DNA from: Winslowiella toletana
Lineage (GTDB): Bacteria; Pseudomonadota; Gammaproteobacteria; Enterobacterales; Enterobacteriaceae
Length of the DNA: 64,000 nucleotides
Assembly (NCBI RefSeq): GCF_017875465.1
Contig: NZ_JAGGMQ010000001.1
Span: forward strand, 3,348,001 to 3,412,000
Direction of reading: 5' to 3'
The notes beneath the pieces were generated by a model. The model had not been told where the DNA came from, did no database searches, and worked only from the letters and a program-made list of their open reading frames with translations. This document shows positions 37,748 through 49,538 of the stretch, in pieces (positions within the stretch are counted from its first letter, which is position 1; every line of letters starts with the position of its first letter). Both the position numbers and the translations under genes were made by a program.

Positions 37748-38305
37748 GTGATTAACGACATCAGAAAAGATGCAGATGTGCGCATGGATAAATGCGTCGA
37801 TGCGTTCAAAAACCATATCAGCAAAATCCGTACCGGCCGTGCTTCACCGAGTATTCTCGATGGCATTATGGTTGAGTATTACGGTGCTGCTACTCCGCTG
37901 CGCCAGCTGGCCAGCGTAACCGTTGAAGATTCTCGTACTTTGAAAATCAACGTGTTTGATCGCTCGATCAGCGCGGCGGTTGAAAAAGCGATTATGACTT
38001 CCGATTTGGGTCTGAACCCAAGTTCTGCCGGTACGGACATTCGTGTTCCTTTGCCAGCGCTGACCGAAGAGCGTCGTAAAGATCTGATCAAAGTGGTCCG
38101 CGGTGAAGCGGAGCAGGGGCGTGTTTCCGTGCGTAACGTCCGTCGTGACGCTAACGATAAAGTGAAAGCCCTGCTGAAAGACAAAGAGATCAGTGAAGAC
38201 GACGAGCGTCGTTCACAGGATGAGATTCAAAAAATGACCGACGCCTACATCAAAAAAATCGATGTGGCCCTGGCAGAAAAAGAAGCGGAACTGATGGAAT
38301 TCTGA
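37748..38305 (+). CDS. frr: Ribosome recycling factor
   Basis: Splits post-termination ribosomes with EF-G. 185 residues from GTG ([20 protein letters not shown]), the same start type as E. coli frr. Two-domain L-shaped fold; conserved [19 protein letters not shown] and the helical C-terminus with [21 protein letters not shown]. Only separated from pyrH by a leader hairpin. Confidence 0.98.
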   Translation: MINDIRKDADVRMDKCVDAFKNHISKIRTGRASPSILDGIMVEYYGAATPLRQLASVTVEDSRTLKINVFDRSISAAVEKAIMTSDLGLNPSSAGTDIRVPLPALTEERRKDLIKVVRGEAEQGRVSVRNVRRDANDKVKALLKDKEISEDDERRSQDEIQKMTDAYIKKIDVALAEKEAELMEF

Positions 38306-38411
38306 TTCCATCATGCGCCGTAAAAACGCCGTACAGGTTCCCGTTCTGGCAGAATGGCGGGTCTGGCGGCGTTTTGCATTTTGATTCGTTAATATGTACC
38401 CCTATGCCAGT

Positions 38412-38471
38412 GGGCGGCGCTAACGCCGCCCCTACACCAGTTTTCGCGTAGGGGCGGCGTTAGCGCCGCCC
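38412..38471. repeat. REP pair between frr and dxr
   Basis: Two copies of the GGGCGGCG-type arm in opposite orientation (38412-38435 and 38448-38471), with CTAC and GTAG facing inward around a 12-base spacer. Unlike the other pairs, both arms are of the same type. Confidence 0.75.
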
Positions 38472-38502
38472 GTTTGCATGAGTACTTACACAGAGCAGCC
38501 TA

Positions 38503-39705
38503 ATGAAGCAATTAACCATCCTCGGCTCGACCGGTTCCGTCGGCACCAGCACACTGGCGGTGGTGCGCGAAAATCCTGATCTATTTGCGGTAAAGGCGCT
38601 GGTCGCCGGTCGCAACGTCGAGCTGATGGCTGAACAGTGCCAGCTGTTCCGCCCCGCCTTTGCGGCGATGTCCGATGAAGCCTCTGCGCAGGCGTTACGT
38701 CAGCGACTGGCGGCGTTAAATGTCGCCACCGAAGTGCTGGCCGGAGAGCAGGCTGCCTGCGAACTGGCGGCATTAGACGATGTCGATCAGGTGATGGCGG
38801 CGATTGTCGGCGCCGCCGGGTTGTTGCCGACTCTCGCCGCCATCCGTGCCGGGAAAACCGTACTGCTGGCGAACAAAGAGTCGCTTGTCACTTGCGGCCG
38901 TTTATTTATGGACGCAGTACGTGAGTCGAAAGCCCAGCTGTTGCCGATCGACAGTGAGCATAATGCCATTTTTCAGAGTTTGCCTGCTTCCATCCAGCAG
39001 CAGTTAGGTTACGCTGATCTCAAGGGTAACGGCATTGAGAGCGTTATTCTTACGGGATCGGGTGGCCCTTTTCGTGACACGCCAGTGACTGCGCTGAGCA
39101 GCGTAACGCCAGATCAGGCATGTGCGCATCCGAACTGGTCGATGGGACGTAAAATTTCTGTCGACTCGGCCACCATGATGAATAAAGGCCTTGAATACAT
39201 CGAAGCTCGCTGGCTGTTTAATGCCACTGACGCGCAGATGGAAGTGATCCTGCATCCGCAATCAGTGATTCACTCCATGGTGCGTTATCGCGATGGCAGC
39301 GTAATCGCACAACTGGGTTCTCCAGATATGCGTACGCCAATTGCCCATGCGATGGCCTGGCCACAGCGAGTTAACGCTGGCGTTACGCCGCTGGATTTCA
39401 CCCGCATGGGTGCACTCACTTTCGCTGAGCCTGATTTTGCACGTTATCCCTGCCTGAAACTGGCAATGGATGCCTGCGAACAAGGACAGGCTGCGACGAC
39501 CACATTGAATGCTGCGAACGAGATTGCTGTTGCTGCGTTCCTGAACACACAGATTCGCTTTACTGATATTGCCGGGCTGAATATGGCGGTATTGGCAGCG
39601 CTTTCTTGTGAAGAGCCGCAGAGTGTTGAAGCGGTGATAGCGATCGACAAGCAGGCACGCGCCGTGGCGAATGAACTGTTGCCGCGCTTTGCCGCTTACC
39701 GGTAA
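38503..39705 (+). CDS. dxr: 1-deoxy-D-xylulose 5-phosphate reductoisomerase
   Basis: Second enzyme of the MEP isoprenoid pathway: rearranges and reduces DXP to MEP with NADPH; target of fosmidomycin. 400 residues. NADPH site [14 protein letters not shown] at the N-terminus, [12 protein letters not shown], metal/substrate segments [15 protein letters not shown] and [13 protein letters not shown]. The product ultimately supplies undecaprenyl phosphate through the next gene, uppS. Confidence 0.98.
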   Translation: MKQLTILGSTGSVGTSTLAVVRENPDLFAVKALVAGRNVELMAEQCQLFRPAFAAMSDEASAQALRQRLAALNVATEVLAGEQAACELAALDDVDQVMAAIVGAAGLLPTLAAIRAGKTVLLANKESLVTCGRLFMDAVRESKAQLLPIDSEHNAIFQSLPASIQQQLGYADLKGNGIESVILTGSGGPFRDTPVTALSSVTPDQACAHPNWSMGRKISVDSATMMNKGLEYIEARWLFNATDAQMEVILHPQSVIHSMVRYRDGSVIAQLGSPDMRTPIAHAMAWPQRVNAGVTPLDFTRMGALTFAEPDFARYPCLKLAMDACEQGQAATTTLNAANEIAVAAFLNTQIRFTDIAGLNMAVLAALSCEEPQSVEAVIAIDKQARAVANELLPRFAAYR

Positions 39706-39803
39706 TTAAATGATTTGCCGAGCCGCTATTTGTTCGCTGCGGCCGGAAATGGTATAGTCACCGGCTACCGTTGAGCAGATGTGGCCTGTCGTAGCGGTAG
39801 TGA

Positions 39804-39829
39804 GAGCCGTGTGGAACACGGCTTTTTTG
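39804..39829 (+). terminator. Terminator between dxr and uppS
   Basis: Six-pair GCCGTG/CACGGC stem, TGGAA loop, T6 tract. Confidence 0.85.
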
Positions 39830-39891
39830 CGCCAGCGTACAGAGTATTCAGAAGCCGTTGTATTTCTGATTAAAGGAAATAATTACGCGTT

Positions 39892-40644
39892 ATGTCGTCC
39901 GAAAATCAATTACAAACCGATGACCAGCTCGGGAGCGGCCCCCGCCATGTGGCCATCATTATGGATGGCAACGGGCGCTGGGCAAAGAGTCAGGGCAAAA
40001 TGCGCATCTCCGGTCATAAAGCGGGAGTGAAATCGGTCCGTCGTGCCGTAAGTTTCGCCGTGAGTAATAAGCTCGATGCACTCACGCTTTATGCCTTTAG
40101 CAGCGAAAACTGGAACCGTCCGCCACAGGAAGTCCTGGCGTTGATGGAGCTTTTTGTCTGGGCGCTCGACAGCGAAGTGAAAAGCCTGCACAAGCATAAT
40201 GTTCGTTTAAGAATTATTGGTGACATCAGTCGCTTTAATTCACGCTTACAAGAGCGGATTCGCCGCGCTGAGGAACTTACTCAACAAAATAATGGACTAA
40301 CGCTCAACATTGCCGCGAATTATGGTGGCCGTTGGGATATTATCCATGGCGTCAGACAAATCGCCGAGCAGGTGCAGGAAGGATTGCTTCGTCCCGATCA
40401 GATCGACGAAGAGTCCCTGGATAAGCATCTTTGCCTCAGCGATCTGGCGCCAGTGGATCTGGTAATAAGGACCGGGGGAGAACATCGCATCAGTAACTTC
40501 CTGCTATGGCAGGTTGCCTATGCAGAGTTTTACTTTACTGATGTTCTTTGGCCTGATTTTGATGAACAAGTTTTTGAAGGTGCAATGAATGCTTTCTCAC
40601 ACCGAGAGCGCCGGTTTGGCGGCGCAGCACCTGGTGGCGCCTGA
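39892..40644 (+). CDS. uppS: Undecaprenyl diphosphate synthase (cis)
   Basis: Adds eight cis isoprene units to farnesyl diphosphate to make the lipid carrier for peptidoglycan and O-antigen (also named ispU). 250 residues. Catalytic Asp25 in IIMDGNGRWAK; also YAFSSENWNRP, LRIIGD and DLVIRTGGEHRISNFLLWQ signatures. cdsA begins 18 bases downstream. Confidence 0.97.
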   Translation: MSSENQLQTDDQLGSGPRHVAIIMDGNGRWAKSQGKMRISGHKAGVKSVRRAVSFAVSNKLDALTLYAFSSENWNRPPQEVLALMELFVWALDSEVKSLHKHNVRLRIIGDISRFNSRLQERIRRAEELTQQNNGLTLNIAANYGGRWDIIHGVRQIAEQVQEGLLRPDQIDEESLDKHLCLSDLAPVDLVIRTGGEHRISNFLLWQVAYAEFYFTDVLWPDFDEQVFEGAMNAFSHRERRFGGAAPGGA

Positions 40645-40662
40645 GCGCACTGGGGGTAACCT

Positions 40663-41520
40663 TTGCTGAAATCTCGTCTGATTACGGCATTCATACTGAT
40701 TCCGGTGGTGATTGCCGCGCTGTTTTTGCTGCCGCCGTCAGGTTTTATGATTACCACTCTGGTGGTGTGTATGCTGGCCGCATGGGAATGGGGTCAGTTT
40801 GCAGGCTTTGCATCCCGCTCTCAACGTATCTGGCTGGCCGTACTTTGCGGTCTGCTGCTCGCCTTAATGATGCTGGCGCTTCCGGCGTATCAGCACAGTC
40901 TGCATTTACCCGTGATGACTATCTCGCTCTGGGCCTCGCTCGGCTGGTGGCTGGTGGCGCTGGGATTAGTGCTGTTTTATCCGACATCCGCCGCACTTTG
41001 GCGTCAGTCACGTTTCCTCCGTTTAGTGTTCGGTATCCTGACCATTGTGCCTTTCTTCTGGGGCATGCTGGCGTTGCGCCAGTATCATTATGATATCGAC
41101 CATTTCGCCGGCGCCTGGTGGCTGCTGTATGTGATGTTCCTGGTATGGGGTGCAGATTCGGGCGCCTATATGTTTGGTCGTCTGTTTGGCAAACACAAGC
41201 TGGCGCCAAAAGTCTCACCGGGCAAAACCTGGGAAGGTTTCTTTGGCGGCCTGCTGACGTCGGCGCTGATCGCCTGGCTGTTTGGCCTGTGGGCGCCGTT
41301 AACCATCGAGCCGGTGACACTGCTGGCGTGTTCGATTGTCGCGGCATTAGCGTCGGTACTGGGTGATTTGACCGAGAGTATGTTTAAACGCGAAGCCGGA
41401 ATTAAAGACAGCGGAAATCTGATTCCGGGTCACGGCGGTATTCTCGACCGTATTGATAGCCTGACTGCTGCGGTGCCGGTATTTGCCTGCCTGCTGCTGC
41501 TGGTCTTCAAAACCCTTTAA
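40663..41520 (+). CDS. cdsA: Phosphatidate cytidylyltransferase
   Basis: Makes CDP-diacylglycerol from phosphatidate and CTP, the branch point of phospholipid synthesis. 285 residues from TTG ([20 protein letters not shown]), preceded by a GGGGGT site. Several membrane segments; the C-terminal CDS signature is [22 protein letters not shown] followed by [11 protein letters not shown]. rseP starts 16 bases downstream. Confidence 0.97.
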   Translation: MLKSRLITAFILIPVVIAALFLLPPSGFMITTLVVCMLAAWEWGQFAGFASRSQRIWLAVLCGLLLALMMLALPAYQHSLHLPVMTISLWASLGWWLVALGLVLFYPTSAALWRQSRFLRLVFGILTIVPFFWGMLALRQYHYDIDHFAGAWWLLYVMFLVWGADSGAYMFGRLFGKHKLAPKVSPGKTWEGFFGGLLTSALIAWLFGLWAPLTIEPVTLLACSIVAALASVLGDLTESMFKREAGIKDSGNLIPGHGGILDRIDSLTAAVPVFACLLLLVFKTL

Positions 41521-41536
41521 AGGACGCATCATTGCC

Positions 41537-42886
41537 ATGTTGAGCATACTCTGGAGCTTTGCTGCCTTTATCGTTGCGCTGGGCGTGTTAATTACCGTCC
41601 ATGAGTTCGGCCATTTCTGGGTTGCACGCCGCTGTGGCGTCAAAGTGGAGCGCTTCTCCATTGGGTTTGGTAAAGCGCTGTGGCGTCGCCGCGATCGTCA
41701 GGGCACTGAGTATGTGATCGCGCTTATCCCCCTCGGCGGCTACGTTAAGATGCTCGATGAGCGCGTCGAGAGCGTGCCGCCTGAACTGCGTCATCAATCT
41801 TTTAACAACAAAACCGTGTTGCAGCGCGCCTCGATTATTGCTGCCGGTCCCATCGCCAACTTCATTTTCGCCATCTTTGCTTACTGGCTGGTATTTATCC
41901 ATGGCGTGCCCGGGGTTCGTCCGGTTATTGGTGAAATTGTGAGCGGTTCGGTGGCTGCGGAAGCGCAAATTGCCCCTGGCATGGAACTAAAAGCAGTAGA
42001 CGGTATCGAAACGCCTGATTGGGAAGCTGTACGTATGGCGCTGGTGGCAAAAATCGGCGACGACGAAACCACCGTCCGTGTGGCGCCATTTGGCTCTTCG
42101 CAATCTACGGAAAAAAAGCTCAATTTGCGCAACTGGCAATTCGAGCCTGATAAGCAGGACCCGGTGGTGGCATTAGGGATTCGGCCACGTGGACCAGAGA
42201 TTGAATCGGTACTGGCTGAAGTGCAGTCTGGCTCACCTGCCAGTGCGGCAGGTTTGCAAGCAGGCGACAGGATCGTTAAAGTCGATGGTCAGCTGTTAGG
42301 GCAATGGCAGAGTTTTGTCACCCAGGTGCGTGACAATCCAGGGAAGGCCATTGCGCTTGACGTTGAGCGCCAGGGGGAAGTGGTCAGTCTGACGCTGACG
42401 CCTGAGGCGAAGCCGGATAACAGTGCAGAAGGGTTTGCGGGTGTGATACCTCGCGTGATCCCACTGCCGGACGAATATAAGACAGTGCGCCAGTATGGTC
42501 CGTTTGCGGCAATTGGTGAGGCCACGGATAAAACCTGGCAACTGATGAAGCTGACGGTTGGCATGCTTGGCAAGCTGGTTACGGGTGATGTAAAGCTGAA
42601 CAATCTGAGCGGGCCGATTTCAATCGCGCAGGGTGCCGGGATGTCAGCTGAATATGGTGTGATTTATTATCTGATGTTCCTCGCGTTAATCAGCGTGAAC
42701 CTCGGGATTATCAACCTGTTCCCATTACCGGTTTTAGATGGTGGTCATCTGCTTTTCCTGGCGATCGAAAAGATCAAAGGAAGACCGGTGTCCGAGCGAG
42801 TTCAGGACTTCAGTTATCGTATCGGCTCGATTTTGCTGGTGCTGTTAATGGGGCTTGCACTATTCAATGATTTCTCTCGCTTGTAG
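41537..42886 (+). CDS. rseP: Site-2 protease RseP
   Basis: Intramembrane zinc protease that makes the second cut in RseA to release sigma-E, and also clears signal peptides. 449 residues from [16 protein letters not shown]. Active-site HEFGH (His22, Glu23, His26) in the first membrane segment, two tandem PDZ domains in the periplasm, and the third ligand in [13 protein letters not shown] near residue 402. It regulates bamA, skp and degP in this window through sigma-E. Confidence 0.98.
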   Translation: MLSILWSFAAFIVALGVLITVHEFGHFWVARRCGVKVERFSIGFGKALWRRRDRQGTEYVIALIPLGGYVKMLDERVESVPPELRHQSFNNKTVLQRASIIAAGPIANFIFAIFAYWLVFIHGVPGVRPVIGEIVSGSVAAEAQIAPGMELKAVDGIETPDWEAVRMALVAKIGDDETTVRVAPFGSSQSTEKKLNLRNWQFEPDKQDPVVALGIRPRGPEIESVLAEVQSGSPASAAGLQAGDRIVKVDGQLLGQWQSFVTQVRDNPGKAIALDVERQGEVVSLTLTPEAKPDNSAEGFAGVIPRVIPLPDEYKTVRQYGPFAAIGEATDKTWQLMKLTVGMLGKLVTGDVKLNNLSGPISIAQGAGMSAEYGVIYYLMFLALISVNLGIINLFPLPVLDGGHLLFLAIEKIKGRPVSERVQDFSYRIGSILLVLLMGLALFNDFSRL

Positions 42887-42943
42887 TCGTCGCCGCAAGG
42901 CGCACGCAGGCTCGGGATGTGTTAGGAAGAACGCATAACAACG

Positions 42944-45337
42944 ATGGCGATGAAAAAGTTGCTCATAGCGTCGCTGCTGTTTAGCAGCGCCACCGTATAC
43001 GGTGCAGACGGGTTCGTAGTGAAGGACATTCATTTCGAAGGACTGCAGCGAGTCGCCGTCGGTGCGGCCTTGCTTAGCATGCCTGTGCGGGTAGGGGATT
43101 CTGTGTCTGACGAAGACATCAGTAATACCATTCGCTCCCTGTTTGCGACCGGAAACTTCGAAGACGTTCAGGTCCTGCGCGACGGCGAAACGCTGATCGT
43201 TCAGGTGAAAGAGCGTCCGACCATTGCCAGCATCACTTTCTCCGGTAACAAAGCGGTGAAAGAAGACATGCTTAAGCAGAACCTTGAAGCCTCTGGCGTA
43301 CGCGTCGGCGAAGCGCTGGACCGCACCACCATCTCGACAATCGAGAAGGGTCTGGAGGATTTCTACTACAGCGTCGGCAAATACAGCGCCAGCGTAAAAG
43401 CGGTGGTAACGCCGTTGCCGCGCAACCGTGTTGACCTGAAACTGGTGTTCACCGAAGGTGTTTCCGCCAAAATTCAGCAGATTAACGTGGTCGGCAACAA
43501 AGCGTTCAGCTCGGAAGAGTTGATCTCCCGCTTCCAGCTGCGTGATGAAGTGCCATGGTGGAATGTGGTGGGCGATCGTAAATACCAGAAGCAGAAACTG
43601 GCGGGTGACCTTGAAACCCTGCGCAGCTTCTATCTGGATCGCGGCTATGCCCGTTTTAACATTGATTCCACTCAGGTCAGCCTGACGCCGGATAAAAAAG
43701 GCATCTATATCACCGTCAATATCACCGAAGGCGATCAGTACAAGCTTTCTGGGGTGGTGGTTAACGGCAATATGGCCGGTCACTCAGCAGAAGTTGAAAG
43801 CCTGACCAAAGTTGAGCCGGGCGAGCTGTATAACGGCGCCAAAGTGACGCGTATGGAAGACGACATCAAGAAGATGTTTGGCCGTTACGGCTATGCTTAT
43901 CCACGCGTGGTGACACAGCCTGAAATCAACGATGCGGATAAAACCGTTAAGTTGCATGTTAACGTCGATGCCGGTAACCGTTACTACGTGCGTAAAGTGC
44001 GTTTTGAAGGTAACGATACCTCGAAAGATTCCGTGCTGCGCCGTGAAATGCGTCAGATGGAAGGGGCATGGCTGGGCAGCGACCTTGTTGAGCAGGGCAA
44101 AGAGCGCCTGAATCGTACCGGTTATTTTGAAACGGTCGACACTGATACCCAGCGTGTACCAGGATCGCCTGATCAGGTTGACGTGGTGTATAAGGTGAAA
44201 GAGCGCAACACCGGTACCTTTAACTTTGGTATTGGTTACGGCACCGAAAGCGGCGTTAGTTTCCAGGTCGGCGTACAGCAGGAAAACTGGCTGGGAACCG
44301 GTAATACCGTTGGTATCAGTGGTACCAAAAACGATTACCAGACCTATGCAGAATTCTCTCTGACCGATCCGTACTTTACCGTTGATGGCGTCAGTCTTGG
44401 TGGTCGTCTGTTCTATAACGACTTTAAAGCGGATGATGCTGACCTCTCAGACTATACCAACAAAAGCTATGGTCTGGACGGTACGCTTGGCTTCCCGGTC
44501 AACGAAAATAACACGCTGCGTGTAGGTCTGGGTTATGTGCATAACTCCCTGTCCGATATGCAGCCGCAGATTGCCATGTGGCGTTATCTGCGCTCCGTTG
44601 GTCAGGAGCCTGGCCAGGATTATTCAGCAGATGACTTTACCTTCAACTATGGCTGGACTTACAACAATCTGGATCGTGGATTCTTCCCGACCTCAGGTAA
44701 CCGTACCAACCTGAACGGTAAAGTGACGATTCCTGGCTCAGACAACAGCTTCTATAAAGTGACGCTGGACAGCCAACAGTATATGCCGATCAACCAGGAT
44801 CGTACCTGGGTGCTGTTAGGCCGTGGTCGTCTGGGTTATGGCGATGGTTTAAGCGGTAAGGAATTGCCGTTCTACGAGAACTTCTATGCCGGTGGCTCCA
44901 GCACGGTGCGTGGTTTCCGTTCGAACAACATCGGTCCGAAAGCGGTCTACTACAATAACAACTCGTCTAACTGTTCCGGAACAGCAGCACTCTGTAGCTC
45001 TGACGATGCGGTAGGTGGTAACGCTATGGCGGTAGCCAGCATGGAGCTGATTACGCCAACGCCATTCCTGAGTGAGAAGTATTCTAACTCGGTACGTACA
45101 TCACTGTTTGTTGATGCCGGTACCGTATGGGATACCCATTGGGAGGATACTGCTGAAACCCGCGCGGCAGGTGCGCCGGATTACAGCGATCCAACCAACG
45201 TACGTGTTTCTGCCGGTCTGGCGCTGCAGTGGATGTCTCCACTTGGCCCGCTGGTGTTCTCATACGCTCAGCCGATGAAAAAGTATGATGGAGATAAAGC
45301 AGAGCAGTTCCAGTTTAACATTGGTAAAACCTGGTAA
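42944..45337 (+). CDS. bamA: Outer-membrane protein assembly factor BamA
   Basis: Omp85 insertase at the centre of the BAM complex. 797 residues; signal peptide ends at VYGAD (residue 20), then five POTRA domains (about 21-420) and a 16-strand barrel. The L6 motif VRGF occurs in [12 protein letters not shown] and the C-terminal beta-signal is FNIGKTW. The surface loop after YYNNNSSN carries a cysteine pair separated by AALC and differs from the E. coli sequence, as expected for an exposed loop. Confidence 0.98.
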   Translation: MAMKKLLIASLLFSSATVYGADGFVVKDIHFEGLQRVAVGAALLSMPVRVGDSVSDEDISNTIRSLFATGNFEDVQVLRDGETLIVQVKERPTIASITFSGNKAVKEDMLKQNLEASGVRVGEALDRTTISTIEKGLEDFYYSVGKYSASVKAVVTPLPRNRVDLKLVFTEGVSAKIQQINVVGNKAFSSEELISRFQLRDEVPWWNVVGDRKYQKQKLAGDLETLRSFYLDRGYARFNIDSTQVSLTPDKKGIYITVNITEGDQYKLSGVVVNGNMAGHSAEVESLTKVEPGELYNGAKVTRMEDDIKKMFGRYGYAYPRVVTQPEINDADKTVKLHVNVDAGNRYYVRKVRFEGNDTSKDSVLRREMRQMEGAWLGSDLVEQGKERLNRTGYFETVDTDTQRVPGSPDQVDVVYKVKERNTGTFNFGIGYGTESGVSFQVGVQQENWLGTGNTVGISGTKNDYQTYAEFSLTDPYFTVDGVSLGGRLFYNDFKADDADLSDYTNKSYGLDGTLGFPVNENNTLRVGLGYVHNSLSDMQPQIAMWRYLRSVGQEPGQDYSADDFTFNYGWTYNNLDRGFFPTSGNRTNLNGKVTIPGSDNSFYKVTLDSQQYMPINQDRTWVLLGRGRLGYGDGLSGKELPFYENFYAGGSSTVRGFRSNNIGPKAVYYNNNSSNCSGTAALCSSDDAVGGNAMAVASMELITPTPFLSEKYSNSVRTSLFVDAGTVWDTHWEDTAETRAAGAPDYSDPTNVRVSAGLALQWMSPLGPLVFSYAQPMKKYDGDKAEQFQFNIGKTW

Positions 45338-45379
45338 CGACCTGCGCAAGGAAGCTGCTCAAGTGAGTATCGCGTTGTC

Positions 45380-45405
45380 GCCCGGCCACACAGGTGTGCC
45401 GGGGT
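45380..45405 (+). promoter_or_regulatory. Hairpin between bamA and skp
   Basis: CCCGGCCACAC/GTGTGCCGGGG stem without a T run, within the 118-bp gap. It may be an mRNA processing or stability element between the two co-regulated genes. Confidence 0.4.
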
Positions 45406-45455
45406 CACGCAAAACATGTGTCAATGACACGAACGGTGATGGTAAGGAGTTTATA

Positions 45456-45953
45456 GTGAAAAAGTTGTTATGTGCCGCAGGTCTGAGTCTTGCTTTAGCT
45501 GTTTCAGCTGGCGCCCAGGCTGCTGACAAAATTGCAGTGGTAAACGTTTCCAGCATTTTCCAACAGTTACCGCAGCGTGCGACAGTTGCGAAGCAGCTTG
45601 AAAATGAATTCAAAGGCCGCGCAAGCGAGCTGCAGAACCAGGAACGCGATCTGCAAACTAAAATGCAGCGTCTGCAGCGCGACGGTTCAACCATGAAGGC
45701 GAGCGAGCGCAGCCGCATGGAAAAAGACATCATGGCGCAGCGTGAAGCGTTCTCGACTAAAGCGCAGGCTTTTGAGCAGGACAACCGTCGTCGTCAGAGC
45801 GAAGAGCGTAATAAAATCCTGAGCCGTATTCAGGACGCTGTGAAGAAAGTGGCTGACGATGAAGGTTACGACGTCGTTATCGATGCAAACGCAGTTGCTT
45901 ATGCATCTAACTCTAAAGACATCACTGCTGATGTACTGAAACAGGTTAAATAA
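45456..45953 (+). CDS. skp: Periplasmic chaperone Skp
   Basis: Trimeric 'jellyfish' chaperone that holds unfolded outer-membrane proteins on their way to BamA. 165 residues from GTG ([15 protein letters not shown]), with AAGGAG six bases upstream; signal peptide cleaved after AQAA. A long central coiled coil forms the tentacles (about residues 55-110). In-frame starts upstream lie inside the bamA 3' end and are rejected. Ends in [11 protein letters not shown] as in E. coli. Confidence 0.97.
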   Translation: MKKLLCAAGLSLALAVSAGAQAADKIAVVNVSSIFQQLPQRATVAKQLENEFKGRASELQNQERDLQTKMQRLQRDGSTMKASERSRMEKDIMAQREAFSTKAQAFEQDNRRRQSEERNKILSRIQDAVKKVADDEGYDVVIDANAVAYASNSKDITADVLKQVK

Positions 45954-45956
45954 TCC

Positions 45957-46979
45957 ATGTCTTCAATTCGACTGGCTGATTTAGCCCAGCAGTTGGATGC
46001 AGAATTGCACGGAGATGGCGATATCGTCATCTCCGGCATTGCTTCTATGCAATCCTCCCAAAACGGTCAGATCACTTTTTTATCTAACAGTCGCTACCGC
46101 GAGCAGCTCGCAACCTGCCAGGCTTCAGCCGTGGTGCTGACGGAAGCGGATCTGGAGTGGTGCCAGAGCGCTGCGCTGATCGTTAAAAACCCTTATCTGA
46201 CCTATGCGCGTATGGCGCAACTGTTGGATACCACTCCACAACCGGCCAGCAATATCGCACCCAGCGCGGTGATTGATGCCAGCGCTAAACTCGGTAAAAA
46301 TGTTTCAGTCGGCGCCAATGCGGTGATCGAATCTGGCGTTGAACTGGGTGATAACGTGGTAATTGGCGCCGGTTGTTTTGTTGGTAAAGATACTCATATC
46401 GGCGCCGGTTCCCGTCTTTGGGCCAATGTTTCGGTTTACCATGAAGTGCGCATCGGTGAGCAATGTCTGATTCAGTCAGGCACGGTGATCGGCGCAGATG
46501 GCTTCGGTTATGCTAACGATCGCGGCAATTGGGTGAAGATTCCGCAGCTTGGCACCGTGGTGATTGGCGACCGGGTTGAAATTGGCGCTTGTACCACGAT
46601 TGACCGTGGCGCGCTGGATAACACTCAAATCGGCAATGGTGTTATCATTGATAACCAGTGTCAGATTGCACATAACGTTGTGATTGGCGACAATACCGCT
46701 GTTGCGGGTGGCGTGATCATGGCGGGCAGCCTGACGATTGGTCGCTACTGTATGATTGGCGGCGCCAGCGTAATTAATGGTCACATGGAGATTTGTGACA
46801 AAGTTACGGTGACCGGAATGGGAATGGTGATGAGACCAATTACCGAACCTGGGGTATACTCTTCCGGAATTCCGCTGCAACCCAACAAAACCTGGCGTAA
46901 AACTGCAGCGTTGGTGATGAATATTGATGAGTTAAGCAAACGCTTAAAGCACATCGAGCGCAAAGTCGGCAAAGACTAA
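45957..46979 (+). CDS. lpxD: UDP-3-O-(3-hydroxymyristoyl)glucosamine N-acyltransferase
   Basis: Third step of lipid A synthesis, adding the second hydroxyacyl chain. 340 residues. An N-terminal uridine-binding domain (1-100) is followed by a left-handed beta-helix with many hexapeptide repeats; the catalytic base is His239 in [11 protein letters not shown]. Three bases after skp. Ends in a helical tail [14 protein letters not shown]. Confidence 0.98.
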   Translation: MSSIRLADLAQQLDAELHGDGDIVISGIASMQSSQNGQITFLSNSRYREQLATCQASAVVLTEADLEWCQSAALIVKNPYLTYARMAQLLDTTPQPASNIAPSAVIDASAKLGKNVSVGANAVIESGVELGDNVVIGAGCFVGKDTHIGAGSRLWANVSVYHEVRIGEQCLIQSGTVIGADGFGYANDRGNWVKIPQLGTVVIGDRVEIGACTTIDRGALDNTQIGNGVIIDNQCQIAHNVVIGDNTAVAGGVIMAGSLTIGRYCMIGGASVINGHMEICDKVTVTGMGMVMRPITEPGVYSSGIPLQPNKTWRKTAALVMNIDELSKRLKHIERKVGKD

Positions 46980-47060
46980 GCGACCATCCCGCGTCTGCCC
47001 AGCTTTCATAAATAAAACATGCGAAGCAGGGAAAGCCAAGCGCACGGAAACAGAATTTGC

Positions 47061-47098
47061 GGCCTGCGGACGATCCTGTGATCTTTGCAGGCCGTGTT
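47061..47098 (+). promoter_or_regulatory. Stem-loop in the lpxD-fabZ spacer
   Basis: The 159-bp gap contains CGGCCTGC and its complement GCAGGCCG around a loop of about 20 bases, with no T run. Possible fabZ leader structure. Confidence 0.35.
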
Positions 47099-47138
47099 AT
47101 TAATGCCATCAGATTTTTTTTAGGACAGGAAGAGTATT

Positions 47139-47594
47139 TTGACTACTGAAACTCATACTCTGAAGATTGAAGAGATTTTAGAGCTACTGCCGCACCGTTA
47201 CCCATTTTTGCTGGTAGATCGCGTTCTTGATTTTGAAGAGCATAAATATCTGCGTGCAGTGAAAAACGTAACGGTCAATGAACCGTTTTTCCAGGGGCAC
47301 TTCCCTGGTAAGCCGATTTTTCCAGGCGTCCTGATTCTGGAAGCGATGGCGCAAGCCACCGGTATTCTGGCGTTTAAAAGCGTGGGTAAACTGGAACCGG
47401 GCGAGCTGTACTATTTTGCTGGTATTGATGAAGCGCGCTTTAAGCGTCCTGTCGTACCTGGCGACCAGATGATTATGGAAGTCACATTTGAGAAAACCCG
47501 TCGTGGCCTGACACGCTTTAAAGGCGTGGCAACTGTTGACGGTAAAATTGTCTGCGAAGCTACCATGATGTGTGCCCGCAGCCGGGAGGCTTAA
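47139..47594 (+). CDS. fabZ: 3-hydroxyacyl-ACP dehydratase FabZ
   Basis: Dehydrates 3-hydroxyacyl-ACP in fatty-acid elongation. It competes with LpxA for 3-hydroxymyristoyl-ACP, so it balances phospholipid and lipid A. 151 residues from TTG ([20 protein letters not shown]), the same start type as E. coli, with AGGAAGAG upstream. Hotdog fold; catalytic His54 ([14 protein letters not shown]) and Glu68. lpxA follows after three bases. Confidence 0.98.
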   Translation: MTTETHTLKIEEILELLPHRYPFLLVDRVLDFEEHKYLRAVKNVTVNEPFFQGHFPGKPIFPGVLILEAMAQATGILAFKSVGKLEPGELYYFAGIDEARFKRPVVPGDQMIMEVTFEKTRRGLTRFKGVATVDGKIVCEATMMCARSREA

Positions 47595-47597
47595 TCC

Positions 47598-48386
47598 GTG
47601 ATAGACCAAACCGCCGTAATCCATCCGAGTTCAATTGTTGAAGAGGGCGCCATTATTGGCGCTCGCGTCCATATTGGCCCATTTTGCTTTATTGGCGCTA
47701 ACGTTGAAATTGGTGAAGGTACCGTACTGAAGTCCCATGTGGTGGTGAATGGCCACACGCGCATTGGTAAGGATAATGAGATTTATCAGTTCTCTTCGAT
47801 TGGTGAAGTGAATCAGGATCTCAAATATGCCGGTGAACCTACGCGCGTGGAAATTGGCGATCGCAACCGCATTCGCGAAAGTGTGACTATCCATCGTGGC
47901 ACCGCGCAGGGCGGCGACGTGACGAAAATTGGCAGTGATAACCTGCTGATGATTAACGCACATATCGCCCATGACTGCGTGATTGGCAACCGCTGTATTT
48001 TTGCCAATAACGCTACGCTTGGCGGCCATGTTACTGTTGATGACTTTGCCATTATTGGTGGCATGACGGCGGTGCATCAGTTCTGCACCATCGGCGCGCA
48101 TGTGATGGTCGGCGGTTGTTCGGGCGTTGCTCAGGATGTTCCACCTTATGTTATTGCGCAGGGCAACCACGCAACGCCATTTGGCATCAACATCGAAGGG
48201 CTGAAACGTCGCGGCTTCAGCAAAGAAGCACTGCATGCGATTCGCAATGCTTATAAGTTGCTGTACCGCAGTGGCCGTACGCTGGATGAAGTGAAGCCTG
48301 AGATTGAAGCTATCGCCCGGCAACATCCTGAGGTGCAGCCATTCTACGATTTCTTTACGCGTTCAACGCGAGGTCTGATTCGTTAA
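47598..48386 (+). CDS. lpxA: UDP-N-acetylglucosamine O-acyltransferase
   Basis: First step of lipid A synthesis. 262 residues from GTG ([20 protein letters not shown]). Left-handed beta-helix from hexapeptide repeats; catalytic His125 in [12 protein letters not shown], and the acyl-length region follows in the coil [15 protein letters not shown]-terminal helices end in RSTRGLIR. Three bases before lpxB. Confidence 0.98.
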   Translation: MIDQTAVIHPSSIVEEGAIIGARVHIGPFCFIGANVEIGEGTVLKSHVVVNGHTRIGKDNEIYQFSSIGEVNQDLKYAGEPTRVEIGDRNRIRESVTIHRGTAQGGDVTKIGSDNLLMINAHIAHDCVIGNRCIFANNATLGGHVTVDDFAIIGGMTAVHQFCTIGAHVMVGGCSGVAQDVPPYVIAQGNHATPFGINIEGLKRRGFSKEALHAIRNAYKLLYRSGRTLDEVKPEIEAIARQHPEVQPFYDFFTRSTRGLIR

Positions 48387-48389
48387 CTT

Positions 48390-49538
48390 ATGCTAAAGCG
48401 TCCTTTAACGATTGCCCTGGTCGCCGGAGAAACCTCCGGCGATATTCTTGGTGCAGGTTTGATTCGCGCCCTGAAAGCGAAGCACCCTGATGCGCACTTT
48501 GTTGGTGTTGCAGGGCCGCTGATGCAGGCGGAAGGTTGTGAAGCCTGGTATGAGATGGAAGAGCTGGCGGTAATGGGCATCGTTGAGGTGCTTGAACGTC
48601 TGCCACGCTTGCTGAAGATCCGTCGCGATCTGACCCGTCGTTTTAGCGAACTGCGACCGGATGTTTTTGTTGGCATCGATGCGCCAGACTTTAACATCAC
48701 CCTTGAAGGACGTTTAAAACAGCGCGGTATTCGCACTATTCATTACGTCAGCCCGTCAGTCTGGGCATGGCGACAAAAACGTGTTTTCAAAATTGGCAGA
48801 TCGACCGATCTGGTGCTGGCATTTCTGCCGTTTGAAAAAGCGTTTTATGACCGATTTAATGTGCCTTGCCGCTTTATCGGCCACACGATGGCGGACGCCA
48901 TGCCGCTGCAGCCGGATAAGCTGACTGCCCGTCAGACGTTAGAGATTGATGAAAATGCCCGCTGTCTGGCGCTGCTGCCGGGCAGTCGCGGAGCGGAAGT
49001 TGAGATGCTAAGCGCCGATTTCCTGAAAACGGCGCTGCTGCTGCGCGAAAAGTGGCCTGAGCTGGAAATTGTCGTGCCGCTGGTGAACGCTAAACGGCGC
49101 GAGCAGTTTGAGCGGATCAAAGCGGAAGTGGCACCGGATCTGCCGATGCATCTGCTTGATGGGCATGGCCGTGAGGCGATGGTCGCCAGTGATGCCGCAC
49201 TGCTGGCGTCTGGTACTGCCGCGCTGGAGTGTATGCTGGCCAAGTGTCCGATGGTGGTGGGCTACCGCATGAAGCCGTTCACCTTCTGGCTGGCGGAACG
49301 GCTGGTGAAAACCGATTATGTCTCACTGCCGAACTTGCTGGCCGGTCGTGAGCTGGTGAAAGAGCTGTTGCAGAGCGAGTGTCAGCCGGCGTTGCTGGCG
49401 GCGGCGCTGGAACCGTTACTCTCCGGGGGGAAGGCGCGCGACGCACTGCTGGCGACCTTCCACGAATTGCACCATCAAATCCGCTGGAACGCGGATGAAC
49501 AAGCGGCAGAAGCCGTGCTGGAGCTGGCAAATGTCTAA
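48390..49538 (+). CDS. lpxB: Lipid-A-disaccharide synthase
   Basis: GT-B glycosyltransferase that joins UDP-diacylglucosamine and lipid X at the membrane. 382 residues. Conserved [15 protein letters not shown] at the N-terminus, [31 protein letters not shown] and [13 protein letters not shown]. It overlaps rnhB by eight bases. The lpxD-fabZ-lpxA-lpxB-rnhB-dnaE-accA order is that of E. coli. Confidence 0.97.
   Translation: MLKRPLTIALVAGETSGDILGAGLIRALKAKHPDAHFVGVAGPLMQAEGCEAWYEMEELAVMGIVEVLERLPRLLKIRRDLTRRFSELRPDVFVGIDAPDFNITLEGRLKQRGIRTIHYVSPSVWAWRQKRVFKIGRSTDLVLAFLPFEKAFYDRFNVPCRFIGHTMADAMPLQPDKLTARQTLEIDENARCLALLPGSRGAEVEMLSADFLKTALLLREKWPELEIVVPLVNAKRREQFERIKAEVAPDLPMHLLDGHGREAMVASDAALLASGTAALECMLAKCPMVVGYRMKPFTFWLAERLVKTDYVSLPNLLAGRELVKELLQSECQPALLAAALEPLLSGGKARDALLATFHELHHQIRWNADEQAAEAVLELANV

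Noticed and set aside
42860..43783. Minus-strand open frame of 307 codons across rseP and bamA
   Set aside because: Antisense shadow over two conserved genes; no independent support.
45285..45455. In-frame N-terminal extension of skp
   Set aside because: Overlaps the end of bamA and would bury the signal peptide; the GTG at 45456 with AAGGAG is correct.
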